Source of the DNA: a virus
DNA length: 21,966 nt
IMG/VR virus record: IMGVR_UViG_3300012920_000317
Location: 1-21,966 of that record
Reading direction: 5' to 3' (one strand)
A program made the position numbers and the translations under genes. Below the pieces are notes generated by a model that saw nothing but the letters and a program-made list of their open reading frames with translations, did no database searches and was not told the origin of the DNA. Each line of letters begins with the position of its first letter. Position 1 is the stretch's first letter. Shown here in pieces: positions 1 through 8,439 of the stretch.

Positions 1-21
1 CTTGAAATAAGCGGAACTACA

Positions 22-1716
22 ATGAGAAAGCTTTTAGGTTCAAAAAAGTTTGAGACTGAACAAAAGAAAAAATTCTTTAAAAAATTATTTGGATATTTTG
101 ATGATAAGACGTTTGAGAAGTTTGCTTCATCATTTATGCAAGAAAATTATACATTTGGAAAAGATTGGATGCCAACAAGTTTAGCGCAAAGAAAGAAAAT
201 GAAACGCATCCATCAAAAATTAAATCGCAGCATAAGGGAATCTGATTTATACACAGATGCAAATCCTAAAAATACTATAAAAGGATTAAAATTCGCAACA
301 GTAAAAGATGCACAAGCTTCTGTTAACAAAATAAAAAGTAGTGGTAAACCTCATGCACATAAAATACAGGCTGCCGTTGCAATGGAACAAAGAGCAAAGG
401 AAATGGGTAAAAAAGGTGCAGCAGCCATTTATAGAGCTTACATAAACAAAAATAAATTAAAAGAACAAAAGGAGTTATTACTTATGGGAGGAGCCTATGG
501 TCACATGGCACACCCGTTTGATGATTATGGATTAACCTTTGGAGAACTGAAGGATATAATAGACTTAGGGTTACAGGGTAAATTAGACAAAGAAGAAGCC
601 GTCACAGAAAAACTAGACGGACAGAATATAATGATTTCTGCAATTAACGGTAAAGCTGTAGCTGCAAGAAATAAAGGTGATTTAAAACGTGGAGGAATGA
701 GTTTAAGAGGTGTAAAAGCTAAATTTAAAAATCATATTCCTAGTGTTAAGAACGCATTCGTATTCTCTATGCAAGATATTGCTAGTTCTGTTGAAAGAAT
801 GTCTAAAAAAGATCAAGAAGCACTTTTTAATAACGGTAAAAACTGGGCAAATATAGAAATAATTTATCCAGAAAATTTAAATGTAATAGATTACGATGGT
901 CCTGCTACTATAGTTTTTCATGGTATATTAAAATATAATGAAGCATGGACGCCATCAGGTGAAGTAAAATCTGGAGGTGCAAGATTAGCTGCAATTATCA
1001 ATAAAGTAAATGGTGCGATAAAAACTAAATTCGCATTTAAAGGTCCTAATGTTATTACAATGCATAAAGTAAAAGACTATACTGCAATGAAAGGACGATA
1101 TATCGGTGCTTTATCAAAACTTCAATCGCGATATAAATTAACAGATAGTAATGAGCTATCATTATGGCATCAACACTTTTGGTTAGAATATATTTTAAAC
1201 GGTGCAAATTCATCAGATTATTCAAATATTCCTGATAACGTATTATACCCTCTTATGAAGCGCTGGGCATTTTCGGATAAGTCGTATAAAATGACAGAAA
1301 TAAATAAATTGAAAAATGATCATCCAAAATTTGTTGAGTGGGTAAGAGCAACAGAAAAATTAGATCATGCTAAAATGCTTAAAAATAATATGAAACCTTT
1401 TGAAGAAATATTTTTTGGAGTTGGTGCAGAAATATTAGCAAACGCTAGTAATTTTTTAAGTGCCAATCCAGACAAGACTGCACAAAAATTACGCAGTGAT
1501 TTAGATAAAGCTTCAAAAGCACTTTTAGCTAAAAAAGATTTTTCAAACCTTGGAAAATTAAAAGCTCAATTACAAAAATTAAAAGCAATGCCTGATATAT
1601 CAAAAGCTGCACCTACTGAAGGATTAGTTTTTAAGTATAACGGCAAAGTTTATAAGTTTACAGGATTTTTTGCACCAATCAACCAAATCTTAGGATTAGA
1701 AAAATTTTCGAGGTAA
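22..1716 (+). CDS. Predicted nucleotidyltransferase (ligase-fold) protein upstream of terminase
   Basis: 564 residues. The middle carries EKLDGQ (K197, D199, G200), which fits the KxDG adenylation motif of the DNA/RNA ligase and capping-enzyme superfamily, followed by RNKGD (216-220). Further on are an NIEIIYPE strand (277-284), FHGI (299-302) and, near the C-terminus, EGLVFK (533-538) then VYKF (543-546), which fit motifs III, IIIa, IV and V. The gap between KxDG and EGLVFK (about 335 residues) is longer than in typical ligases, so a helical insertion around 360-520 is likely. The N-terminal 150 residues are lysine-rich and helical. GHMAHPFDD (160-168) precedes the motif. Related phage proteins are, from memory, annotated only as uncharacterised. 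Substrate unknown; end-joining, capping or a degenerate structural role are all possible. The frame is open to the window edge, so the start could lie upstream, but ATG 22 follows a weak GCGGA and a TAA in another frame at 8-10. Confidence 0.6.
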   Translation: MRKLLGSKKFETEQKKKFFKKLFGYFDDKTFEKFASSFMQENYTFGKDWMPTSLAQRKKMKRIHQKLNRSIRESDLYTDANPKNTIKGLKFATVKDAQASVNKIKSSGKPHAHKIQAAVAMEQRAKEMGKKGAAAIYRAYINKNKLKEQKELLLMGGAYGHMAHPFDDYGLTFGELKDIIDLGLQGKLDKEEAVTEKLDGQNIMISAINGKAVAARNKGDLKRGGMSLRGVKAKFKNHIPSVKNAFVFSMQDIASSVERMSKKDQEALFNNGKNWANIEIIYPENLNVIDYDGPATIVFHGILKYNEAWTPSGEVKSGGARLAAIINKVNGAIKTKFAFKGPNVITMHKVKDYTAMKGRYIGALSKLQSRYKLTDSNELSLWHQHFWLEYILNGANSSDYSNIPDNVLYPLMKRWAFSDKSYKMTEINKLKNDHPKFVEWVRATEKLDHAKMLKNNMKPFEEIFFGVGAEILANASNFLSANPDKTAQKLRSDLDKASKALLAKKDFSNLGKLKAQLQKLKAMPDISKAAPTEGLVFKYNGKVYKFTGFFAPINQILGLEKFSR

Positions 1717-1719
1717 GTT

Positions 1720-2247
1720 ATGAATAGTGAAGATAAAGCTTTATTAAATATTATTAGCGGTAAAGATACCGAAAAAAAGGTAATGGTCGGCTATGAAGGT
1801 AAAAAACAAAAACACGGCGATATAAAAAGTCCACTTACAGACATAATGGCAAAAGCAAGAATGCCATGGTTTTGTCCTAAGTGTGACAGTATAATGAAAA
1901 AAAGATTAGACAGGAAAATGTGGATGTTATTCAATCATTGTTTTGAATGTCAAATACAAGAAGAACATGAAATGAGAGTAAATGGAACATTTGAATCTTA
2001 TGAGAAAAAACGATTTTTCCAAAATAGAAAATCTGCAATACTAGAACAAAAAGCAGATATAAAAAATTGGTTGGATATGGGCGATATGGAAGTCGTTGAA
2101 CCTGTTAATATAGATACAGGATTTGTTCACGTTGAAAAATATGAAAGACCACAGTCATTAATAGATGAAGCAAATGAAGCATTAGAACAACTCGATGCTA
2201 CACTAAAAGAAGTTGATTCAATATTGGAAGATTTGAATGAAAAGTAG
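1720..2247 (+). CDS. Small CxxC/CxxC protein in the gp16 position
   Basis: 175 residues, unrecognised by family. Two CxxC pairs, C52/C55 and C74/C77, form a probable four-cysteine zinc-binding ribbon within a basic, aromatic stretch (50-80). The C-terminal 30 residues are a predicted acidic coiled coil (EALEQLDATLKEVDSILE). The gene starts 3 nt after the preceding stop with a CGAGG site at 1709-1713, and its end overlaps the large terminase start by 11 nt, implying translational coupling. T4 encodes its small terminase subunit gp16 immediately upstream of gp17, so this could be a DNA-recognition or packaging regulator. No sequence resemblance to gp16 was seen, so that role is inferred from position only. 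Confidence 0.6.
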   Translation: MNSEDKALLNIISGKDTEKKVMVGYEGKKQKHGDIKSPLTDIMAKARMPWFCPKCDSIMKKRLDRKMWMLFNHCFECQIQEEHEMRVNGTFESYEKKRFFQNRKSAILEQKADIKNWLDMGDMEVVEPVNIDTGFVHVEKYERPQSLIDEANEALEQLDATLKEVDSILEDLNEK

Positions 2248-3808
2248 TGCACAAATAAAAGATGCAATAAAAACAGAATACGTAAAGTGTGCTTTAGATC
2301 CAGTATACTTTATGAGAGAATATTGCTGCATTCAGCATCCTGTTAGAGGAAAAATAAAATTTGATCTTTATCCTTTTCAGGAAAAAACTCTTACTGATTT
2401 TAATCAACATGATTATAATGTGATATTAAAAGCTAGACAGTTAGGTATATCTACATTGTCTGCAGGTTATTCTCTATGGCTGATGAATTTCCACGCAGAT
2501 AAAAACATATTGGTGATTGCTACTAAACAAGAAGTTGCAAAAAATCTTGTAACTAAAGTTAGAGTTATGCATAAGGAATTACCAAACTGGCTAAAACAAG
2601 GCTGTGTTGAAGATAATAAACTATCGTTGCGATATAAAAACGGTTCACAAATAAAAGCAATATCGTCTACAGGTGAAGCAGGTCGATCTGAAGCACTATC
2701 TCTTTTAATAATTGATGAGGCTGCATTTATAAGAAATATTGATGAAATATGGGCAGCAGCACAGCAAACGTTGGCAACTGGAGGAAAGTGTATTGCTCTG
2801 TCCACACCTAATGGAATGGGAAATTGGTTTCATCAAACATGGGTTGGTGCAGAAGAAGGTACAAACGCTTTTAACTTTATAAAACTACACTGGACTGTAC
2901 ATCCTAGTAGAGGACAAGAATGGCGAAACAAGCAAGATAAATTATTAGGTCCAGACATGGCCGCTCAAGAATGTGACTGCGATTTTATTAGTTCAGGTAA
3001 TACAGTAATTCCAGGACCAATTTTAAAGGAATATCAAGATAATTTTCAAACTGCCGAAATAGATAAACGATATGAAGATAATATGTGGATATGGAAGCAT
3101 CCTGATAATAGTAAACGTTATTTAATATCTGCTGACGTTGCTCGTGGAGATGGTAGTGATTATTCTGCATTTCATGTTATGGACATAGATTCTATGGAAC
3201 AAGTAGCCGAATACAAAGGAAAAGTTGATACTACACGTTATGCAAATATTTTAATGTCCGTAGGTACTGAATATAATGATGCATTACTTGTTGTGGAAAA
3301 TAATAACATTGGATGGGCCGTTTTACAAGTGTTATTAGATAGAGAATACAGAAACCTATTTTGGATGAAAAAAGATTTAAAGTATACTGATTCTAAAACA
3401 CAATATACAAACAAATACCGAGGTGAAAATAAAATGATGGTCCCGGGATTTACTACGTCAATGAAAAGTAGACCTTTGATTATTGAAAAACTTTCACAAT
3501 TTGTAAGAGAAAAAGAAATAAAGATAAACTCTATACGAACTATTGACGAACTTTATGTATTTATATACAACAATGGTAAAGCAGAAGCTTTAAAAGGCTA
3601 TAATGACGATTTAGTGATGAGTCTTGCAATTGGTATTTGGATAAGAGAAACTGCTCTTAGACTTTTGGAAGAAGGTATAAATATGACAAAACAAGCAATG
3701 AACAAAATGGATTCCAGTTCTGGAGTTTATACAGTTGAAGATGAGAATGATTACGGCTGGAAACAACATGTTGGTAAAAATAAGGAATCACTAACCTGGT
3801 TAATATAA
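2237..3808 (+). CDS. 17: Terminase large subunit (gp17-like packaging ATPase/nuclease)
   Basis: 523 residues, somewhat shorter than T4 gp17 (610). It powers DNA translocation into the prohead and cuts the concatemer. The ATPase domain shows KARQLGIST (65-73) as Walker A, LLIIDEAAF (156-164) as Walker B with catalytic E161, and STPNG (189-193) as the coupling motif. The C-terminal RNase H-like nuclease shows ADVARGDGSDYS (299-310), VVENNN (352-357) and GYNDDLVMS (454-462), giving candidate metal ligands D300, E354 and D457 or D458. The Walker A lysine is at the start of the motif (K65) rather than before the final Ser/Thr as in T4 gp17 (GKTT), a variant common in phage terminases. The start overlaps the previous gene, with a TTGGAAG site at 2224-2230. 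The portal gene follows after 1 nt. Confidence 0.96.
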   Translation: MKSSAQIKDAIKTEYVKCALDPVYFMREYCCIQHPVRGKIKFDLYPFQEKTLTDFNQHDYNVILKARQLGISTLSAGYSLWLMNFHADKNILVIATKQEVAKNLVTKVRVMHKELPNWLKQGCVEDNKLSLRYKNGSQIKAISSTGEAGRSEALSLLIIDEAAFIRNIDEIWAAAQQTLATGGKCIALSTPNGMGNWFHQTWVGAEEGTNAFNFIKLHWTVHPSRGQEWRNKQDKLLGPDMAAQECDCDFISSGNTVIPGPILKEYQDNFQTAEIDKRYEDNMWIWKHPDNSKRYLISADVARGDGSDYSAFHVMDIDSMEQVAEYKGKVDTTRYANILMSVGTEYNDALLVVENNNIGWAVLQVLLDREYRNLFWMKKDLKYTDSKTQYTNKYRGENKMMVPGFTTSMKSRPLIIEKLSQFVREKEIKINSIRTIDELYVFIYNNGKAEALKGYNDDLVMSLAIGIWIRETALRLLEEGINMTKQAMNKMDSSSGVYTVEDENDYGWKQHVGKNKESLTWLI

Positions 3809-3809
3809 T

Positions 3810-5585
3810 ATGGCAAAACAAGATACATTTTTAGATAGAATAACACGCTTATTTTCAACTAATGTTATAGTAAGAAATATAGGCGGTAAAAAATTACGTG
3901 TAATTGACACCGATGAAATACAACAAGGGTCAAAATCACTAACAGACAGATATACTAAACTGTTTGCAACGAATTATGCCGGTGGTGGTATGATGGGCTA
4001 TTCAGGCGAATTGGCTAAAGCACAAAGACTTGCACTGTTTAGAGATTATGAAGCTATGGACGACGATTCAATTATATCTTCCGCATTAGACGTTTATGCG
4101 GACGAATCAACAATGAAATCGGAATATGGAAACGTTTTAGAAATACATTCTAATAATAATCAAATAAAAGAAATACTGCATAATTTATTTTTTGATATAT
4201 TAAATGTTGAATTTAACTTATGGCCATGGATTCGTAACATGTGTAAGTATGGAGATTTCTTTCTTCATTTAGAAATTACTGAAGATTATGGAGTTACAAA
4301 TGTAATGCCGTTATCTGCGTATGACGTTTCAAGGGTCGAAGGGTTTAATCCTGACAATCCACAAGAAACCAAATTTATATTAGATGCTACAGATCCTAGA
4401 AATGCTCCATCTAATTCTAATAGAACAGAATATCAAAATTTTGAAGTAGCACACTTTAGATTATTGTCAGATTCTAATTATGCACCTTATGGTAAGTCAA
4501 TGGTAGAAGGTGGTAGAAGAACATGGAAACAATTAAGTCTTATGGAAGATGCAATGTTAATCCATAGAATTATGAGAGCTCCTGAAAAAAGAATTTTTAA
4601 AGTTGATATAGGTAATTTACCTCCAAATGAAGTTGATACATACATGAAACGTATTATTGACAAAATGAAAAAAGCGCCTGTGATTGACGATAAAACTGGA
4701 GAATACAATTTAAAATATAACATGCAAAACTTAACTGAAGACTTTTATCTTCCAGTTCGCGGTGGAGATAGCGGAACACAAATAGAAGCTCTTCCAGGAT
4801 TGACTTATGAGGCTGTTGAAGATATTGAATATTTGCGAAATAAAATGTTAGCTTCATTAAAAATACCTAAAGCCTTTTTAGGATATGAAGAACAAGTTGG
4901 ATCTAAAGCAACATTAGCTGCAGAAGATGTTCGTTTTGCAAGAACAATTGAACGTATTCAAAGAATTACAATAAGTGAATTAACAAAAATTGCAGTTGCC
5001 CATTTATATTCGCAAGGATATACTGATGCTGCTCTTGTTGATTTTGAATTAGAATTAACAAATCCTTCTACAATATATGAACAAGAAAGATTAGAATTAT
5101 GGGATTCAAAACAACGAATTGCAAGAGATTTACAAGACTCTTCTTTAGTTTCTAAAAAATGGGTTTATGATAATATTTTTAATTTTTCTGGTGAAGAAGT
5201 CAAGAGTTTAGAAAATGAAATTGTTGACGATAAAAAACAAATTTTTAGACTTTCTTCCATTGAAAATGAAGGAAATGATCCTGCAAAGCCAGATCCACAA
5301 GTAGAACCTCAATCTAGTCCTCGTAAGCATGAAGAAGATGAAGACAATGAAAAGCAGAAACGAGATAAAATGAATAGAGATACCTACAATGTAAAAGATG
5401 TACTTGGGAAATATGATTATACACATTCACAAGAAAGAGATCCATCACCAACAAGACATAATTACAGAAAAGCTAGTCCGCTTGCGCTTGCACATGTTGA
5501 TTTGATGGATAAACATTTCAATAAAAGTGCAAAACTGATAAAAGAAATTGATGAGATGGACGAGTCTCTCAAAGAAAACAAGTAA
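3810..5585 (+). CDS. 20: Portal vertex protein (gp20-like)
   Basis: 591 residues (T4 gp20 is 524). It forms the dodecameric ring at the special vertex through which gp17 pumps DNA and to which the neck attaches; it also nucleates head assembly. Diagnostic T4-type stretches include GKSMVEGGRRTWKQL (about 229-243), MRAPEKRIFKVDIGNLP (about 255-271), NMQNLTEDFYLPVRGG (about 305-320) and the clip/wing helix region ending in KIPKAFLGYEE (about 353-363). The last 110 residues are charged and low in complexity (EEDEDNEKQKRDK) and look like an extension. There is no good Shine-Dalgarno sequence at the start, which lies 1 nt after the gp17 stop, so expression probably depends on coupling. Unlike T4, no sheath or tube gene separates it from gp17. 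Confidence 0.95.
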   Translation: MAKQDTFLDRITRLFSTNVIVRNIGGKKLRVIDTDEIQQGSKSLTDRYTKLFATNYAGGGMMGYSGELAKAQRLALFRDYEAMDDDSIISSALDVYADESTMKSEYGNVLEIHSNNNQIKEILHNLFFDILNVEFNLWPWIRNMCKYGDFFLHLEITEDYGVTNVMPLSAYDVSRVEGFNPDNPQETKFILDATDPRNAPSNSNRTEYQNFEVAHFRLLSDSNYAPYGKSMVEGGRRTWKQLSLMEDAMLIHRIMRAPEKRIFKVDIGNLPPNEVDTYMKRIIDKMKKAPVIDDKTGEYNLKYNMQNLTEDFYLPVRGGDSGTQIEALPGLTYEAVEDIEYLRNKMLASLKIPKAFLGYEEQVGSKATLAAEDVRFARTIERIQRITISELTKIAVAHLYSQGYTDAALVDFELELTNPSTIYEQERLELWDSKQRIARDLQDSSLVSKKWVYDNIFNFSGEEVKSLENEIVDDKKQIFRLSSIENEGNDPAKPDPQVEPQSSPRKHEEDEDNEKQKRDKMNRDTYNVKDVLGKYDYTHSQERDPSPTRHNYRKASPLALAHVDLMDKHFNKSAKLIKEIDEMDESLKENK

Positions 5586-5601
5586 ATTATCAGTTACTGT
5601 A

Positions 5602-5614
5602 ATATTTATAAATG
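5602..5614 (+). promoter_or_regulatory. Candidate T4-type late promoter before the prohead block
   Basis: The 57-nt gap after the portal gene holds ATATTTAT (5602-5609) overlapping TATAAATG (5607-5614). The latter matches 7 of 8 positions of the T4 late promoter element TATAAATA and lies about 29 nt upstream of the next start. Gaps this long are rare in the window, which supports a regulatory role. No transcript data are visible, and in AT-rich DNA such a match can occur by chance. Confidence 0.4.
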
Positions 5615-5642
5615 AACTACTTTAGCTAAAGGAATACTTTTG

Positions 5643-6488
5643 ATGAAACATTCAAAATACAGAAACACCGGGCTGCTATTTGAGTTATTGGTAAGACAAA
5701 TAACGGCAGACATATTAAACAATCAAAAATCTGCTATCGCCGAAAAGATTTTGAAAACTTCTTTTAATAAGAAGTCAGAACTTTTTAAGGAAAATAAATT
5801 CTTTAATGTTCTTATCGAAACAAAGGTTAAATCTAAGGATCAAGCAAAAGATTTAATTGAAAATACTATTCGTGCGTATAATAAAATTGTCAATACAAAA
5901 TCTCTTAATAAGGAAAAATATGAACTTATTAAGCAGATTAAAGAAAATTTTGAACTAAATGATTTTTTAAAATCCAAAGTAGCAAATTATAGATTACTTG
6001 CTTCAATACACAATGTTTTAACTGAAAATTTAGATAATCCTGTCGCATATACAAAGTCAAAATCAACTCTTGTTGAGCACATGACAAACGAAACTAAAAC
6101 AAAAGAGTCAAGTATAGTTGAAACATTAAGAAAAGAAAACAAAGATTTACGAATTTTAGCTTATAAAGTATTAGTAGAACGTTTCAACAAAAAGTATGAT
6201 ACTTTGCTTGGTAGTCAAAAAGACGTTTTAAGAGAATACATTAATAACATTAGTAATACAAATGGACTAAAGGAATATTTGACATCTAGTTTTAATGGTG
6301 TTTTAAAAGAACTAAAAACTATTTTACCACAAGTAGATAATAAAGTGGTCAAAATAAAACTTAGAGAATGCATGTCAATCATAACCGAAGCTAAACCGTC
6401 CAGTAAATCTTATACTAAAGAAATTCTTAAGTTAATGAGGTTTCATCAGCTTTTAGAGGATGTGAAACATGCAATCAAAAAAGCTTAA
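5643..6488 (+). CDS. Unknown helical protein between portal and protease (candidate prohead core protein)
   Basis: 281 residues from ATG 5643; a TTG three bases upstream is in frame, but AAAGGA at 5628-5633 fits the ATG. Lysine-rich and almost entirely predicted helical, with no transmembrane segment or signal peptide. It begins KYRNTGLLFELLVRQITAD (5-23), which looks like the conserved part. In T4 this interval holds the small core proteins gp67 and gp68, so a role in the internal prohead core is a reasonable inference, but no sequence similarity to them is apparent and the protein is much larger than gp67. The next gene starts 20 nt before its stop. Confidence 0.7.
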   Translation: MKHSKYRNTGLLFELLVRQITADILNNQKSAIAEKILKTSFNKKSELFKENKFFNVLIETKVKSKDQAKDLIENTIRAYNKIVNTKSLNKEKYELIKQIKENFELNDFLKSKVANYRLLASIHNVLTENLDNPVAYTKSKSTLVEHMTNETKTKESSIVETLRKENKDLRILAYKVLVERFNKKYDTLLGSQKDVLREYINNISNTNGLKEYLTSSFNGVLKELKTILPQVDNKVVKIKLRECMSIITEAKPSSKSYTKEILKLMRFHQLLEDVKHAIKKA

Positions 6489-6897
6489 AGAATTAATCCG
6501 CACAATAATACAACAAGAACTTAAAGAAATGAGTGTCACCGGTGGAATTGATGGAGGAGCTGGACCACCTAAAACTCCTTATGCGTTTAGAGATCCAAAG
6601 GATAAAGATAAAGATGAAGACGATTTAAAACTTTCTAAGGGCATGTCTGTTGTAAAAGAAAACTATTACCAGTGGAAAAAAGACGACACGCTTTCAACAA
6701 AACAAAAAATTGCAAAGTCTATGTCAGAAATACGCAATAAGATTACAGAAATCGAAAAAATTGTAAAACATAACGTTAAGCTTAAAAACGAAACAAGATT
6801 TAAATCAGACCAGTATTATAAGAGAACAAAAGGAGCTTTAAACAAAATCTCTGAAAAACTTATGAGACTATCAACAAAAATTAAGGATCTAGTATAA
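6469..6897 (+). CDS. Small unknown protein, possible prohead core component
   Basis: 142 residues. A basic N-terminal helix ends in QQELKEMS (15-22), followed by a glycine/proline-rich linker (VTGGIDGGAGPPKTPYAFRD, 23-42), a charged KDKDKDEDD run (45-53), and a helical C-terminal half rich in lysine (60-142). AGAGGA at 6455-6460 is its ribosome site; it overlaps the upstream gene by 20 nt, and its stop TAA shares one base with the protease start. LKE at 18-20 fits the L-x-E pattern cut by T4-type gp21, which would release the N-terminal helix. Function is inferred from location only. Confidence 0.65.
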   Translation: MQSKKLKELIRTIIQQELKEMSVTGGIDGGAGPPKTPYAFRDPKDKDKDEDDLKLSKGMSVVKENYYQWKKDDTLSTKQKIAKSMSEIRNKITEIEKIVKHNVKLKNETRFKSDQYYKRTKGALNKISEKLMRLSTKIKDLV

Positions 6898-7487
6898 TGG
6901 ATAAATCACTAATTATAGACACAATACCGTTTGATGTCACACCAGAAAAAATCAATGAGTCAATGTCAAAAAATAATGGCAGACTTGTTGTAAAAGGGGT
7001 TTTACAAAGAGCTGAATCACGAAATCAGAATGGAAGAGTTTATCCTAAAGAAATATTAGTTCGTGAAGCTAAAAAATATACTTCAGAATTTATAAAAGAA
7101 AGAAGAGCAATGGGCGAGTTAGACCATCCTGATTCTTCTGTTGTTAATTTGCAAAACGTTTCTCATAATGTATTGGAAATGCATTGGGCAAATAACGATT
7201 TAGTTGGAACAGTAGAAGTACTATCAACTCCAGCTGGTAATATTTTAAAAGAATTATTTAAAAGTGGAATTAAATTGGGTATAAGTTCTAGAGGATTAGG
7301 ATCCATAAAGCAAGAAGCTGCAGGTGATCAAGTCCAAAGTGATTTTGAACTTATTGCTTTTGATTTTGTTTCAAATCCTTCTACACATGGAGCATTTTTA
7401 CATCCTGTGAATGAATCAAAAAATCATAATATAAATAAATGGGCAACCGTAGAAAGAGATATTACAAATATCTTATTGGGGAATTAA
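6897..7487 (+). CDS. 21: Prohead core serine protease (gp21-like)
   Basis: 196 residues, similar to T4 gp21 (212). It is packaged in the prohead core and, after assembly, degrades the scaffold and trims the capsid protein so the head can expand and take DNA. The family signature is visible: NGRVYP (45-50), MGELDHP (72-78) with likely catalytic H77, and GISSRGLGS (128-136) with the nucleophile at S130 or S131. A conserved FDFVSNPS (155-162) supplies D156 as a possible third residue. The gene shares one base with the preceding stop (TAATG) and has AAGGA at 6883-6887. Its flanks are unknown proteins that carry candidate cleavage sites, as expected for core substrates. Confidence 0.93.
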   Translation: MDKSLIIDTIPFDVTPEKINESMSKNNGRLVVKGVLQRAESRNQNGRVYPKEILVREAKKYTSEFIKERRAMGELDHPDSSVVNLQNVSHNVLEMHWANNDLVGTVEVLSTPAGNILKELFKSGIKLGISSRGLGSIKQEAAGDQVQSDFELIAFDFVSNPSTHGAFLHPVNESKNHNINKWATVERDITNILLGN

Positions 7488-7488
7488 T

Positions 7489-8439
7489 ATGTCAAAGAAG
7501 AAAACTAATTTAAAAGAAATATTAAATGAATCTATAGGTGGAATTGTTTTTCCTGAAGCAGTTGGTAGTCCATTTAAAGATAAAAATCCTGCAAGTTTAG
7601 TTAAAGTTGCAAAAGAAATACTTAATCAAAATAAAGCTTCTGTAATGGAAAGAGATGAACTTATTTCATCTGTAAATGAATTTAGCAATTTTGGTAAAGA
7701 GATTTATGGTAATCGTAGTATTTCTGAAGTTGGACAAAAATTTGTTGAAATGGCAAAAGCTGCACAAAAACATGTTGTAGATGAAACGCAAGATTGGTTT
7801 GATGCAGTTACTGTAAAAAGAAATATGTCTGAATTAAACAAACATGCACAAAATTTCAATAAACTTGCTTCAGAAGCACAAGCATTACAAGATAGAATGT
7901 CCGCTTTATATGAAGATATGGGTAATATTTACAATCGTTATTTTGAAATAAAAGAATTAAACGAAAGCTATAAAAATAAGTTAGATGAAGCCAGTTATAG
8001 TTTAACAAAAGCTTCCGAGCTTATAGGTGATGGTGATAAAGATGAACAATGGGAAGCTGCAGTTGAATTAACAGGTAAAGTTGTACGCCCAACATCATTA
8101 AAAAAGAATGAAATTTACATAATGCGTGAAAGAAATACGTCACATCATTTCAATTACTCAATGGACAGATTTCCAGTAATCTTTTTAGGTTCAGGCAAAT
8201 ATAACGATAAGAAATATCAATGGTTTGGAGCAAATAAAAAAGTAAAAGATTTAGAATACGGCGAATATTATTATTTTAAAGCTGCAGAAGTCAATAGAAA
8301 TACTGGAAAGGTAACTAAAGTATACATGTTTGGTGCATACCAATGGGGTAAAGGTTTAGCAATCGGTTCTGGTGCAAATAAAGTATCACTATATTCGTTT
8401 AATGCGGCAGCCGCTAAAAAACTAGGAGTAGACAAGTGA
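7489..8439 (+). CDS. Unknown two-part protein next to the prohead protease
   Basis: 316 residues. Residues 35-175 are predicted helical with coiled-coil-like spacing; residues about 188-300 are beta-rich and aromatic (YIMRERNTSHHFNYSMDRF, GKYNDKKYQWFGANKK, EYGEYYYFKAAEV). Near the N-terminus, ILNES (11-15) and FPEAVG (21-26) contain glutamates that could be protease sites. The start is 1 nt after the gp21 stop, with TTGGGGA at 7476-7482. Its stop overlaps the GTG start of the next gene. I do not recognise the family; a head core or inner-head role is inferred from position. Confidence 0.65.
   Translation: MSKKKTNLKEILNESIGGIVFPEAVGSPFKDKNPASLVKVAKEILNQNKASVMERDELISSVNEFSNFGKEIYGNRSISEVGQKFVEMAKAAQKHVVDETQDWFDAVTVKRNMSELNKHAQNFNKLASEAQALQDRMSALYEDMGNIYNRYFEIKELNESYKNKLDEASYSLTKASELIGDGDKDEQWEAAVELTGKVVRPTSLKKNEIYIMRERNTSHHFNYSMDRFPVIFLGSGKYNDKKYQWFGANKKVKDLEYGEYYYFKAAEVNRNTGKVTKVYMFGAYQWGKGLAIGSGANKVSLYSFNAAAAKKLGVDK

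Noticed and set aside
2467-2805. Minus-strand frame of 112 codons inside the terminase gene
   Set aside because: Lies opposite the conserved ATPase motifs of gp17 and has no ribosome site or recognisable protein features.
5640-5642. TTG start one codon before ATG 5643
   Set aside because: AAAGGA at 5628-5633 is better placed for the ATG and ATG is the stronger start.
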